Source of the DNA: Crossiella equi
GTDB lineage: Bacteria; Actinomycetota; Actinomycetes; Mycobacteriales; Pseudonocardiaceae
Length of the DNA stretch: 64,000 nt
NCBI RefSeq assembly: GCF_017876755.1
Contig: NZ_JAGIOO010000001.1
Coordinates: 7,115,786-7,179,785, forward strand
Reading direction: 5' to 3'
Shown here: positions 41,137 through 48,128 of the stretch, in pieces
Position numbering within the stretch: the first letter of the stretch is position 1
Layout: every line of letters begins with the position of its first letter
Notes under the pieces: generated by a model
Database searches by the model: none
The model's input: only the letters and a program-made list of their open reading frames with translations
Told to the model about the DNA's origin: nothing
Translations under genes and position numbers: made by a program

Positions 41137-41490
41137 ATGACTGCCGCTCGGAACCTCGCCTCGACGGTGGCACTCGACCCGGTGACGGCGATGCTGTCGG
41201 CCGTGGCGAGCCGGGCCACCGCACAGTTCACCGACCGCAACCTCACGGTGCGCCGCTCCAGGATCGTGCACGCCGTGGAGCCCACCCCGTGGCTGGCCGG
41301 GGTCGAGCTGCCGGGCCCGGCCTGCCACGTCGGCGTCGCCGGATGGGCCCTGGAAGACCTGCACCCGACCACGGAACCGGTGACCTGCCGCCGATGCCTG
41401 CGCCACCAAGGCCACCGCGTGACCCCTCACCTCCGACTGGCGAACCAGTTGGTCCTTCCTCTCCAAGACGAGGGCGGGCTGATCGCGTAG
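41137..41490 (+). CDS. Hypothetical protein with possible zinc site
   Basis: A 117-residue soluble protein. Its C-terminal half has ACHVGVAGWALEDLHPTT followed by VTCRRCLRHQGHR, where the Cys and His residues could form a zinc finger. The N-terminal half is Ala/Val/Thr-rich. No family recognised. There is no GTTACCT element upstream and no clear ribosome site before the ATG at 41137. It follows the NlpC/P60 gene by 153 bp of non-coding sequence. Confidence 0.55.
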   Translation: MTAARNLASTVALDPVTAMLSAVASRATAQFTDRNLTVRRSRIVHAVEPTPWLAGVELPGPACHVGVAGWALEDLHPTTEPVTCRRCLRHQGHRVTPHLRLANQLVLPLQDEGGLIA

Positions 41491-41558
41491 CGGGACCCCG
41501 CAGGGGGCGCGGCTCGGCGGCACCCGGCCTGTCGCCCGGGCAGGGTTGGTTGGTCTGA

Positions 41559-41875
41559 CCCAGGCACGGGCCGCTCAACTTCATCGCCTCGGTCAAACTG
41601 GCCGCGCTGCCCCAGAATCGCCTGAGCATCTCACTGCCCGCGGAGACCACAGTGCTGTTCTTCTATTTCGACGGGGAACGGCACCTTGACCACCCCGAGC
41701 CCGCCTTCGTTGAGCACGTCGAGGGCACCCGGGTGATCTTCGTCCCGGCTCGTGCCGAGACCGCCGAGCGCCCGGCCCCTGGCACGATCGAGCCCTACCT
41801 ACCAGTTGACCAGTTCGCCGAGGTCATGGCCACGGCCCTGGAGCGCGAGCACGTCCTGCTGGGTGCGCACGGTAG
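41559..41875 (+). pseudogene. DUF1963 (YwqG-like) remnant
   Basis: A start-less open stretch encodes LNFIASVKLAALPQNRLSIS, then TVLFFYFDGERH and VEGTRVIFVPA, which matches the middle of DUF1963/YwqG proteins. An in-frame stop lies just upstream (41556-41558), and the coding character ends at about 41875, where a phage portal remnant begins on the other strand. Both ends of the gene are missing. Confidence 0.6.
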
Positions 41876-42290
41876 TACCGTCCTTCCGTGTCTTGACCGC
41901 CGCGGCCACCTGTCGGGTACGCGGGTCGTGGATGGTGTGCACCTCAAGGGGAGACTCCACCGTCACCAAAGGGGTGGCCCCGGTCTCGGCCGCTGCGCCC
42001 ACGATCGCGTAGGCGCGGCCGTAGACCAGGGCCTCGGTGTTCAGTTCGTGCTGTTGCTTGTCCAGGTCGTTGGCCTGCCACAGCTCGTTACGAGCCGAGT
42101 CCGACCCGGCCTGGTCAGACAGGCGAAATCCCTTGAGCTGCAAGCGCTCTGTATGGGAGCCGACCACCAGCCGCGGCCAGTTGACCACCACTTGCCGGAT
42201 ACGCCCGGACAGCAGTCTGGACAAGCTGAGTGTCCAGGTAGGACAGGCCGACGGGCCCTGGCTAGGGTTTTCCGTTGGTGCGTAAGGCAT
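41876..42290 (-). pseudogene. Phage portal-protein remnant
   Basis: The minus strand encodes VVVNWPRLVVGSHTERLQLK, then ELWQANDLDKQQHELNTEAL, VYGRAYAIVGAAAETGATPL and a final KTRKDGTTV. That is the N-terminal to central part of SPP1/mycobacteriophage-type portal proteins. The N-terminus is replaced by unrelated sequence and the C-terminal half is gone at about 41876, where it abuts the DUF1963 fragment. It is a decayed prophage fragment. Confidence 0.6.
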
Positions 42291-42867
42291 CGCGCCGATG
42301 ACGGCTAGGGCGATGTAGTGGGGCTCAGTGCATGTGGACGGAGCGCGGGGTACAGGTTCACCCCTCCGGCGCCGCGAACGCTGCTGGCGACGACTACGCG
42401 GTCACCTACATCCTGACGAGATGTCCGGACCTTCGTTCTACCCAGCGTTCTATGGAATTCTCCGCAAGACTTCTCGCATCCTTTTGCACAAGCGTGATCC
42501 ACGGTGGCTTCTTGGTGTCGAAGTTGGATAGTTGTCGGTGATTGAGGTGACATCAGTACAACAAGACGTATAGATGTAGTGCAGTACTGCTTTGTCGCTG
42601 GTCAGGGCCAGTCCGGGGGTGCCTCTGCGCCGAGACACGAACGGGTGAACTTGTCGCTGGTTATCACGTGTAATAACCCCCGCAAATTCGTGTTCTCACC
42701 AGCGGCAATCCGGCCGATCCTCTCGGCGGGAGGCGCGAGTTGCGGCCAATTTCGCGGCCGTCGTGGTCGACTGGGCCGTGCGCCCTCCCTTATGGTCGCG
42801 GCCACAACGCGGCGCATCCGGACGCATCCCGCAACCCGTTCCATCAACGAGAGGCAGTGGGGGCTTG
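42291..42867. other. Non-coding, less GC-rich gap
   Basis: About 580 bp of lower GC content without a convincing gene. It holds an inverted repeat GGTTAT-N8-ATAACC at 42659-42678, a possible operator for the 42868 gene. Its composition suggests foreign or decayed sequence. Confidence 0.45.
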
Positions 42868-43137
42868 ATGGCCCAGGTAGACGATCAGGTGAGCGAGCCG
42901 TCACGGGGGTGCGGTTGCCCGAAGCTGGCGCCGCGACGGGCGACCCTCGCGGAGTGGTTTTCTGCGTGCACCCGGCAGCCTGATGAGGGAGTTCGCAGGT
43001 TGCATGAGTGGGCATGCTTGTGGCGAGGGGGCCCGCCGTCGGTGTGGCGGCCGGGCCGCCGGAGGCGTGTTGTCGCGGCTGTCGCAGTAGGGGTGCCCAT
43101 GGCTGCCGTGCTCACGTGGCGCCATGAATTCTGGTGA
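42868..43137 (+). CDS. Small hypothetical protein, 89 aa
   Basis: An 89-residue protein. The soluble N-terminal part has GCGCPKLAPRR and EWFSACTRQPDEGVRRLHEW; a basic region (RPGRRRR) precedes one short hydrophobic segment (VVAAVAVGVPMAAVLTW) at the C-terminus, so it may be tail-anchored in the membrane. No family recognised. The ATG follows GTGGGGGC, a weak ribosome site. A strong hairpin terminator lies 30 bp downstream, which supports a real transcription unit. Confidence 0.55.
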   Translation: MAQVDDQVSEPSRGCGCPKLAPRRATLAEWFSACTRQPDEGVRRLHEWACLWRGGPPSVWRPGRRRRVVAAVAVGVPMAAVLTWRHEFW

Positions 43138-43166
43138 CAGATTCCCTTGTGCGGCAGGGGAATGAG

Positions 43167-43201
43167 GAGAGCCCCGGCGCGGGGGAAGCGTCGGGGCTCT
43201 C
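43167..43201. terminator. Hairpin terminator
   Basis: GAGAGCCCCG (43167-43176) pairs with CGGGGCTCTC (43192-43201) after the 42868 gene. It may also stop transcripts arriving on the minus strand. Confidence 0.8.
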
Positions 43202-43262
43202 AACTTCGGAGGAGTTGGGTGCAGAACATCAAAGTGACTGAAGTTGTGTTACGCACCCCAAG

Positions 43263-43499
43263 TTATCTAGATATGTTTGATGGTGATGCCCACCGCTTTT
43301 GCATGCTGTTGATCATGTCGCCACCGGGTAGAGCACCGTCCGCCCCCGGTGGGCTCGCCCGACGTTCCGGCGCCACCGCTCCCGGTGTGCGCACCCGGAC
43401 CGCGCCGGGGCTGATGTCCAATCGGGTGGCCAGGGCCTCGGAGTCGGCGGCGACTTCGCCTGGCAGCAGGCCCGACGGTTCCGGGCGGCGCGCGCTCAT
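43263..43499 (-). CDS. Small hypothetical protein with HTH-like segment
   Basis: A 78-residue protein whose centre, EALATRLDISPGAVRVRTPG, looks like a helix-turn-helix. The ATG at 43499 overlaps the stop of the upstream small gene (ATGA), so the two are translationally coupled. The C-terminus is Gly/Pro-rich and unstructured. No family recognised; a small DNA-binding regulator is possible. Confidence 0.45.
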   Translation of the reverse strand: MSARRPEPSGLLPGEVAADSEALATRLDISPGAVRVRTPGAVAPERRASPPGADGALPGGDMINSMQKRWASPSNISR

Positions 43500-43645
43500 G
43501 CCGCCCGCCGCAGCGGTCGGGCAGCGCGCGGGGGCTGGGCGTAGGCCAGCTCTGGCCATCGCGCGAACAGCCAGGCCGTTTCGCATCCGCGGCAGCGGAT
43601 CTCCTCAGCGGTCAGCCCGGCCCGCAGTCGGACCCCGCAGGGCAC
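43496..43645 (-). CDS. Small CxxC protein, 49 aa
   Basis: A 49-residue protein with CGVRLRAGLTAEEIRCRGCE: three Cys, one CxxC pair, as in small zinc-ribbon regulators. The GTG at 43645 follows CGGGGAAC. Its stop overlaps the ATG of the 43499 gene, so they form a two-gene unit. The 127 bp upstream hold nothing else that I recognise. Confidence 0.45.
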   Translation of the reverse strand: MPCGVRLRAGLTAEEIRCRGCETAWLFARWPELAYAQPPRAARPLRRAA

Positions 43646-43772
43646 CTGTTCCCCGTCGGTGCTTCGTCGTGAAGATCGAGTCGGGGACGTCCTTGACCAC
43701 GCTGGTCGCTTGGTAATACGGAACTTGACAGAATGGCCAGTCGAGCCTAGCGGTGGGAAGGGGTGAGCAGGC

Positions 43773-44306
43773 TCATGCGGTCGCGGGGAAGGCAAGCGGC
43801 AGGCCAACCTCAGCGATGGCGCCTGCGGGGAAGCCGACCCGGAGGATGCGGCAGTGGTCACGGTAGTGGTCGTGCACGAGCCGATCGGTACCGGCGTTCT
43901 GGGCGTAGTCCCGGGTGAAAGGCAGGCCCGCGTAGGCCAGGCCGGGCTCTTCCCAGGTGTTGTCGTGCACGGTTCCGGTCTCGTCGACACACCACGCGTG
44001 TGGATGGGCGAAGCCGATGCGATCGAGGGCGTACCCCTCGACGTAGTAGAGCCCTGGGTGGCGCGCGGCGTAGAGGTTGGCGTTGGCGAAACAGCGCCCG
44101 GGAAGGCCGAACGTGGCTCCTGCGGGGAGTGTGTGCGGACGGCCCCACCTGCCTAGGGAGAGCACGAGGTCCTCGGGACTGGTGAACAGCCACTCCGCGG
44201 TGCCTGTGGCTGCTGAGGCCAACCTGGCGCGTAGCCGGAGCTGTTCGAGCAGACGGGCCTGCGCGGTGGTGTCCAGGGCTGGCTGCACTACCACAGTATG
44301 GAGCAC
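43773..44306 (-). CDS. Hypothetical protein of the AWCVD...TW type
   Basis: A protein of about 177 residues if it starts at GTG 44306; the frame stays open to 44582 but that part would run over promoter P10 of the divergent gene. The core reads CFANANLYAARHPGLYYVEG, then FAHPHAWCVDETGTVHDNTW and LAYAGLPFTRDYA. That pattern is common in uncharacterised phage and bacterial proteins thought to have a cysteine-protease-like fold. It is probably soluble. Start and function are uncertain. Confidence 0.6.
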   Translation of the reverse strand: MLHTVVVQPALDTTAQARLLEQLRLRARLASAATGTAEWLFTSPEDLVLSLGRWGRPHTLPAGATFGLPGRCFANANLYAARHPGLYYVEGYALDRIGFAHPHAWCVDETGTVHDNTWEEPGLAYAGLPFTRDYAQNAGTDRLVHDHYRDHCRILRVGFPAGAIAEVGLPLAFPATA

Positions 44307-44473
44307 CCGGAGCAGGTGCTCGGTGGTGAGGGACTGAGCAGGACATTCTTCCGGGATCTGGCCTCCATCGGGGCGTGATGTCCCGAGGCGGCTGCTCAGC
44401 CACAGTTGGCGCAGAAGCTCGTGTGTGGCCGACTGGGGCCCCGGACCACCAGGTCGCCGTTCACCGGCCTGCC

Positions 44474-44501
44474 AACCGGCTGACGGTCGGTGCGTTACCT
44501 C
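44474..44501 (+). promoter_or_regulatory. Recurrent promoter-like element, copy P10
   Basis: CAACCGGC at 44474-44481, 13 nt, GTTACCT at 44495-44501, 110 nt before the ATG at 44612. The distances for the three DUF4192 genes (110, 107, 109 nt) are nearly equal, so each transcript would include the whole leader. Confidence 0.75.
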
Positions 44502-44542
44502 CGCCTCCGCTTCGGGCCGACGTGGCCCGGAAGCCTGCTCGA

Positions 44543-44611
44543 CCAGGCGAGCGGTGGTGGAGAAGACAGAGGCGGTGACCATCCCGGTGCGCCCTGGTGC
44601 ATCGGTTCTCG
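44543..44611 (+). promoter_or_regulatory. Structured 5' leader, copy L3
   Basis: CCAGG (44543-44547) in the loop of a small GCTCG/CGAGC hairpin; GAGGCGGTGA (44569-44578); hairpin CCGGTGCG 44584-44591 with TGCATCGG 44598-44605 (two G-U pairs) around loop CCCTGG; 6 nt to the ATG at 44612. Effective spacing 11 nt. Confidence 0.7.
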
Positions 44612-45679
44612 ATGACGCATGACGAACAGGTTCAGTGCAGCAACGGTGTCGTGAGCAGGCTCATCAACAGCGTGCCCGCGATCCTCGGCTACTACCCGCA
44701 GGACTCGATCGTCTTGTTGCCCCACGACAGTGGCAAGATCACGAAGAAGACGAGGCTCGACCTGTCGACCGGTGGAATCCGGCACGATCTGCGATCGCCG
44801 GACGACGGCAGCGACCCCTGCATCCTGCTCATCAACGCCGTCCGGGAACTGGGCTGGCAGAACGTGATCGTCCTGGTGGTCGGGGGCCAACGCCACCAAG
44901 AGGAGGTTCCGCCTCACACCGGCCTGGTGGACAACCTGACTCGACAGATGCAGCTGGAGGGCTTGGTCGTGCTGTGCGCGGTGTGGGTGCCCGAGATCCG
45001 TTCCGGGGCGAGGTGGCTGCGCTACGGCGTGCAGCCAACCCGCACTGGCACCCTGGGCCAGGTACGTCACGGTGGACTCGCGGATGCGGCGCGACACCGG
45101 CTTGGCACACCGTTCGAGTCAGTCACGGCGATGGAGAAGATGCTCTCACCCGATGACACCCGGTCGCTGCTGATGCGGCAGGTCATCGCAGAGGACCTGT
45201 CCACAGCCACACGCAGCCCGCGCACGGAGAAGTCCTTACGGGCAGCCATGTTGGTCGTCGAACGAGCCGTCGCGGCAGCGCAGGGCGGTGAACTTCCGCG
45301 GACCAGGGCACAGTTCGTCGCCTTGGCACACGCCCTGTGGGACCCGATCGTCTACGAAAGCAGTCTGCGCTGGGCGATCTGGCCAGAACGCCAGGATGCC
45401 GCGACGCGACTGTGGATGGCGCTCACGCGGGTGCTGTCCGGGCTCGACCGTGCCAACGCCGCGGTGCTGCTCACGACCACCGCGGCGATGGCACGCCACC
45501 ACCAGATCGCCGCGATCGCGGCCAGGATCTCCACGGAGTGCAACGGCCTGCCCCACGGGCACGAGTTCGCCCGCGCTCTCCGCTACGGGGTCCTTCCCGC
45601 CTACGCGGTCTCGTGGCTGGAGGAGAGTGTGGATCGAGCGATGGCTGACTTCGCGGTGCTCTGCGACGGACGCGGCTGA
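44612..45679 (+). CDS. DUF4192-family protein, paralogue 1
   Basis: A 355-residue DUF4192 protein. The family mark is near the N-terminus (LINSVPAILGYYPQDSIVLL); further conserved segments are QNVIVLVVGGQ, LEGLVVLCAVWVPEIRSGARW and the C-terminal repeat-like helices RAQFVALAHALWDPIV and DAATRLWMALTRVLSG. The function of DUF4192, common in actinobacteria, is unknown. It is the first of three paralogues (the others at 45931 and 48129) sharing promoter, RNA leader and terminator type. Leader geometry favours ATG 44612 over the GTG at 44597, which lies inside the hairpin. Confidence 0.85.
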   Translation: MTHDEQVQCSNGVVSRLINSVPAILGYYPQDSIVLLPHDSGKITKKTRLDLSTGGIRHDLRSPDDGSDPCILLINAVRELGWQNVIVLVVGGQRHQEEVPPHTGLVDNLTRQMQLEGLVVLCAVWVPEIRSGARWLRYGVQPTRTGTLGQVRHGGLADAARHRLGTPFESVTAMEKMLSPDDTRSLLMRQVIAEDLSTATRSPRTEKSLRAAMLVVERAVAAAQGGELPRTRAQFVALAHALWDPIVYESSLRWAIWPERQDAATRLWMALTRVLSGLDRANAAVLLTTTAAMARHHQIAAIAARISTECNGLPHGHEFARALRYGVLPAYAVSWLEESVDRAMADFAVLCDGRG

Positions 45680-45686
45680 CAGCACC

Positions 45687-45717
45687 GGGGTGCCGTCGCG
45701 GTCCTCGACGGCACCCC
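45687..45717 (+). terminator. Terminator of DUF4192 paralogue 1
   Basis: GGGGTGCCGTCG (45687-45698) pairs with CGACGGCACCCC (45706-45717), 8 bp after the stop. Confidence 0.85.
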
Positions 45718-45795
45718 ACCCCCTCGATGGGCCGTGGGCGGCGGAAAGGAGCACCTCGACGAGGAGACCTACGCCAGCGCCTCGCCTGCGGCAGC

Positions 45796-45823
45796 CCGCC
45801 AGCGTCGCCTGGGCGTGTTACCT
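45796..45823 (+). promoter_or_regulatory. Recurrent promoter-like element, copy P11
   Basis: CCGCCAGC at 45796-45803, 13 nt, GTTACCT at 45817-45823, 107 nt before the GTG at 45931. Confidence 0.7.
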
Positions 45824-45863
45824 GCGCGCCGCCTCGGGCAGTTCGGCCCGGAGGCTCGCTCGA

Positions 45864-45930
45864 CCAGGTGAGCGGCAGTGCAGATGACGAAGGTGGTGAA
45901 CACCCCCGGTGCGCCCTGGCGTGCCGGTAC
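45864..45930 (+). promoter_or_regulatory. Structured 5' leader, copy L4
   Basis: CCAGG (45864-45868) in a GCTC/GAGC hairpin loop; AAGGTGGTGA (45890-45899); hairpin CCGGTGCG 45906-45913 with CGTGCCGG 45920-45927 around loop CCCTGG; 3 nt to the GTG at 45931 (ATG at 45934). The right arm differs from that of L3, yet pairing is kept. Confidence 0.7.
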
Positions 45931-46992
45931 GTGATGGTTTTTGACGATGAGATCACGATGAACAACGACGAGACGAGCGCGCTCATCCACAACGCTCCCG
46001 GTGTCCTCGGCTTCAATCCGCGCAACGCGGTTGTGCTGCTGCCCTACGAGCCGGACCCGGGAGCGAAGCTCCCCGACTCCGCCACGGCGCTCTTGGCGGA
46101 CTTGTCGACACTCATCGGCGGCGGCGGGCCCTCCGCAGGCCTTACTGAGGCGGTGAGGGAGCTCAACTGGAAGGGCTGCTTCATCCTCGTCATCTGCGAT
46201 CAGACAGTCGGTGAGATCTATGCCCCGCACCGTCCACTGATCGACAGGATCGCCACATGCCTGCGCCTGGACGGCCTGGCCGTGGCCTGCGCCGTGTGGG
46301 TCGCCGAGATCCGTCCCGGGCGAATCTGGTTGCGCTACCGCCTGCGAGGAGATCTCGGCGCGACCGAGGCCGCCAACGGTGCTCGACTCGCCGACGACGG
46401 CCACGACCGGCCCGACCTGCCTTTCGAGTCGGTCGAGGAGATCGAGAGACTGCTCTGCCCCAGCGATAAGGACACGATGTTGCTCCGGGAAGCCGTCTCG
46501 GCGGACCTGTTGGCGGCCGAGCCTGTACTGCGCACGAAGACGTCGCTGTGCGCCGCGGTGACCCACCTTCGGGAGGCAGTCACGGCAGCCCGTCCCGGCA
46601 CCGGTTCCTTGCTCACGCGCCAGCAGTACGTTGCCTTGACCCGGGCGTTGGACGACGTGATCGTCTGGGGCACCAGCCTGCGCTGGGCTTTCGAGGCCGA
46701 GTATCGAGACCAGGCGGTCTGGGTGTGGCTCCAGCTCACCCGGGTGCTACACGGCCCACACCGTGCCAAGGTCGCGACGTTGCTGGCCATCACCGCGGCG
46801 CTGGCAGGCAGCCACCAGGTCGCGAGCATCGCGGCCAGGATCGCCTCCGAAAGCGGCGCCAGTCCTCACGGGCATCAGATCGCCCGCGACCTCCAGTACG
46901 GAGTGCTCCCGGCCCCGGGGCTGTCAGGGGTGCGGAGCATCCTCACCGAGGCGCAGAAGGACTACGAATTGATCTGCGACGAGCAGCTCTGA
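45931..46992 (+). CDS. DUF4192-family protein, paralogue 2
   Basis: A 353-residue DUF4192 protein aligned along its length with paralogues 1 and 3: ALIHNAPGVLGFNPRNAVVL, KGCFILVICDQ, LDGLAVACAVWVAEIRPGRI, LPFESVEEIERLLCPSDKD and RQQYVALTRALDDVIVWGTS. There is no membrane helix; it is predicted to be cytosolic. The start is GTG 45931 or ATG 45934 directly behind leader L4. It has its own promoter (P11) and terminator, so the three paralogues are separate units under the same controls. Confidence 0.85.
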   Translation: MMVFDDEITMNNDETSALIHNAPGVLGFNPRNAVVLLPYEPDPGAKLPDSATALLADLSTLIGGGGPSAGLTEAVRELNWKGCFILVICDQTVGEIYAPHRPLIDRIATCLRLDGLAVACAVWVAEIRPGRIWLRYRLRGDLGATEAANGARLADDGHDRPDLPFESVEEIERLLCPSDKDTMLLREAVSADLLAAEPVLRTKTSLCAAVTHLREAVTAARPGTGSLLTRQQYVALTRALDDVIVWGTSLRWAFEAEYRDQAVWVWLQLTRVLHGPHRAKVATLLAITAALAGSHQVASIAARIASESGASPHGHQIARDLQYGVLPAPGLSGVRSILTEAQKDYELICDEQL

Positions 46993-46999
46993 CACCAAC

Positions 47000-47030
47000 G
47001 GGGTGCCGCCAACCAGGTCGGCGGCACCCC
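47000..47030 (+). terminator. Terminator of DUF4192 paralogue 2
   Basis: GGGGTGCCGCC (47000-47010) pairs with GGCGGCACCCC (47020-47030), 7 bp after the stop. Confidence 0.85.
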
Positions 47031-47049
47031 ACCCTCAGCGTGGGAAGGG

Positions 47050-47083
47050 GGTGGGACGTGCCTGGGTGCTGGCACGTCCCACC
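47050..47083 (-). terminator. Second hairpin, candidate end of the P16 transcript
   Basis: GGTGGGACGTGCC (47050-47062) pairs with GGCACGTCCCACC (47071-47083). It lies about 214 nt downstream of the minus-strand P16 element and would end a short leftward transcript. Confidence 0.65.
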
Positions 47084-47296
47084 CCGGGCCCCGCGGCTCC
47101 CGGAGGCAGTGGGAGCGGCAGGGCCGCAGTGCGTGACCTGGCAGCAACGATCCGGCGATCTCGGGCGCGACTCCTCGCGCGGATCGTGGCCTGCCAGTGC
47201 GAGCAGGACAAGTGCTCCCGCCCAGCGGGAACACAGCCGCACCCGGTCACGCACCTGGCTGGTGGCCCACACCTCGTGGTGAGGGTGTGCCCGGAC
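47084..47296 (-). ncRNA. Candidate short transcript from P16
   Basis: Between the P16 element and the hairpin at 47050-47083 the minus strand could produce an RNA of about 210-240 nt. A small frame starting GTGCGTGACCGGGTG runs through it but continues into the terminator, so I cannot tell a small protein from a non-coding RNA. A plus-strand frame ending at 47302 (cysteine-containing CQCEQDKCSRPAG) is an alternative. Confidence 0.3.
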
Positions 47297-47324
47297 AGAT
47301 AACGCGCTCTCGCCCGGCTGGTTG
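47297..47324 (-). promoter_or_regulatory. Recurrent promoter-like element, copy P16 (GTTATCT variant)
   Basis: On the minus strand: CAACCAGC (47324-47317), 13 nt, GTTATCT (47303-47297). The upstream box is a perfect consensus match; the downstream box has T for C. It points into a region with no obvious gene. Confidence 0.6.
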
Positions 47325-47386
47325 GCCCCACCGGCCCCACGGGCTTCCGGGACGCGATGACTTCGTCGCCCGCGACTACTGCACGT

Positions 47387-47884
47387 ATGACCGTTCAGTC
47401 CTCACCTACGGGCAGCCTCGCCGAACACGCGGTGGGTTGGTGCCTGGGGCTCGGTGCCGACGAGGTCCGCACCAGCGTGCCCGACCCCTCCGGTGTGCTG
47501 GCCGTGACCGGCCTGCTGCTGCTCGCCGACGCCAGCTTCGCCAGGACCAGGGGGCTGGCCGGGCTGCGCTGCCTCTACCAAGGGGCCCGGCGCAGCGCGG
47601 TGGCGCCCAGCCGCACACCGCGCGCGGTGGTCATCGACCCGGTCGGCGCGGTCTGGCAGGAACAGGCAGGGCATCTGGTCGAGCTGGCGGTCTCGCGGCC
47701 GGTGACACCGGTGGTGCTGCGGCACCTCGACGCCTGGCACGCCCTGAGCCTGCCGCCTGCCACCCTGGACTGGAACCGTCGGTGCTGGGCACGGCTGGCC
47801 GCGGCCTGGGCCGCGAACGGTTCCGTAGGGCACGGAATTCTCGACTTGGTCCGCGAGGACCCACCCGAGGCCTGGCCGCGGTGA
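47387..47884 (+). CDS. Hypothetical protein, 165 aa
   Basis: A 165-residue soluble protein. The first half is helical (SLAEHAVGWCLGLGADE, LAVTGLLLLADASFARTRGL), the second holds VVIDPVGAVWQEQAGHLVEL and WHALSLPPATLDWNRRCW. No family recognised. ATG 47387 is chosen; ATG 47357 is in frame but would begin close to the P16 element. It lies between DUF4192 paralogues 2 and 3 and has no plus-strand copy of the recurrent promoter. Confidence 0.6.
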   Translation: MTVQSSPTGSLAEHAVGWCLGLGADEVRTSVPDPSGVLAVTGLLLLADASFARTRGLAGLRCLYQGARRSAVAPSRTPRAVVIDPVGAVWQEQAGHLVELAVSRPVTPVVLRHLDAWHALSLPPATLDWNRRCWARLAAAWAANGSVGHGILDLVREDPPEAWPR

Positions 47885-47991
47885 ACCCCAACACCCCAGA
47901 GGTGCCCTTCCTGGCGAGGGGTGCACTCGCGTTGTCCCGAGCTGTGGTGCGACCACGGTGTTCTCGGTCGACGTGGCGGTGATGCGTCCGT

Positions 47992-48019
47992 CCACCAGCG
48001 TCGGGCGGGCGCGTTACCT
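47992..48019 (+). promoter_or_regulatory. Recurrent promoter-like element, copy P12
   Basis: CCACCAGC at 47992-47999, 13 nt, GTTACCT at 48013-48019, 109 nt before the GTG at 48129. Confidence 0.75.
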
Positions 48020-48060
48020 GCCGGGCGCATCGGGGCGCGACAGCCCCGGAGTCCGCTCAA

Positions 48061-48128
48061 CCAGGCAGGCGGCCCACGAGAATCCGAAGGTGGTGAAGCC
48101 CCGGTGTCTCCTGGCACACCGGGTGCGC
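48061..48128 (+). promoter_or_regulatory. Structured 5' leader, copy L5
   Basis: CCAGG (48061-48065); AAGGTGGTGA (48087-48096); hairpin CCCGGTGT 48100-48107 with ACACCGGG 48116-48123, all Watson-Crick pairs, loop CTCCTGGC; 5 nt to the GTG at 48129. Effective spacing 8 nt. Compensatory changes relative to L3 and L4 support the stem. Confidence 0.72.

Noticed and set aside
42328-42541. Small frame in the lower-GC gap
   Set aside because: Poor third-position bias, no ribosome site, no family; more likely decayed sequence.
43240-43262. GTGTTACGCACC as another promoter copy
   Set aside because: GTTACG breaks the box and no matching upstream box lies at the fixed spacing.
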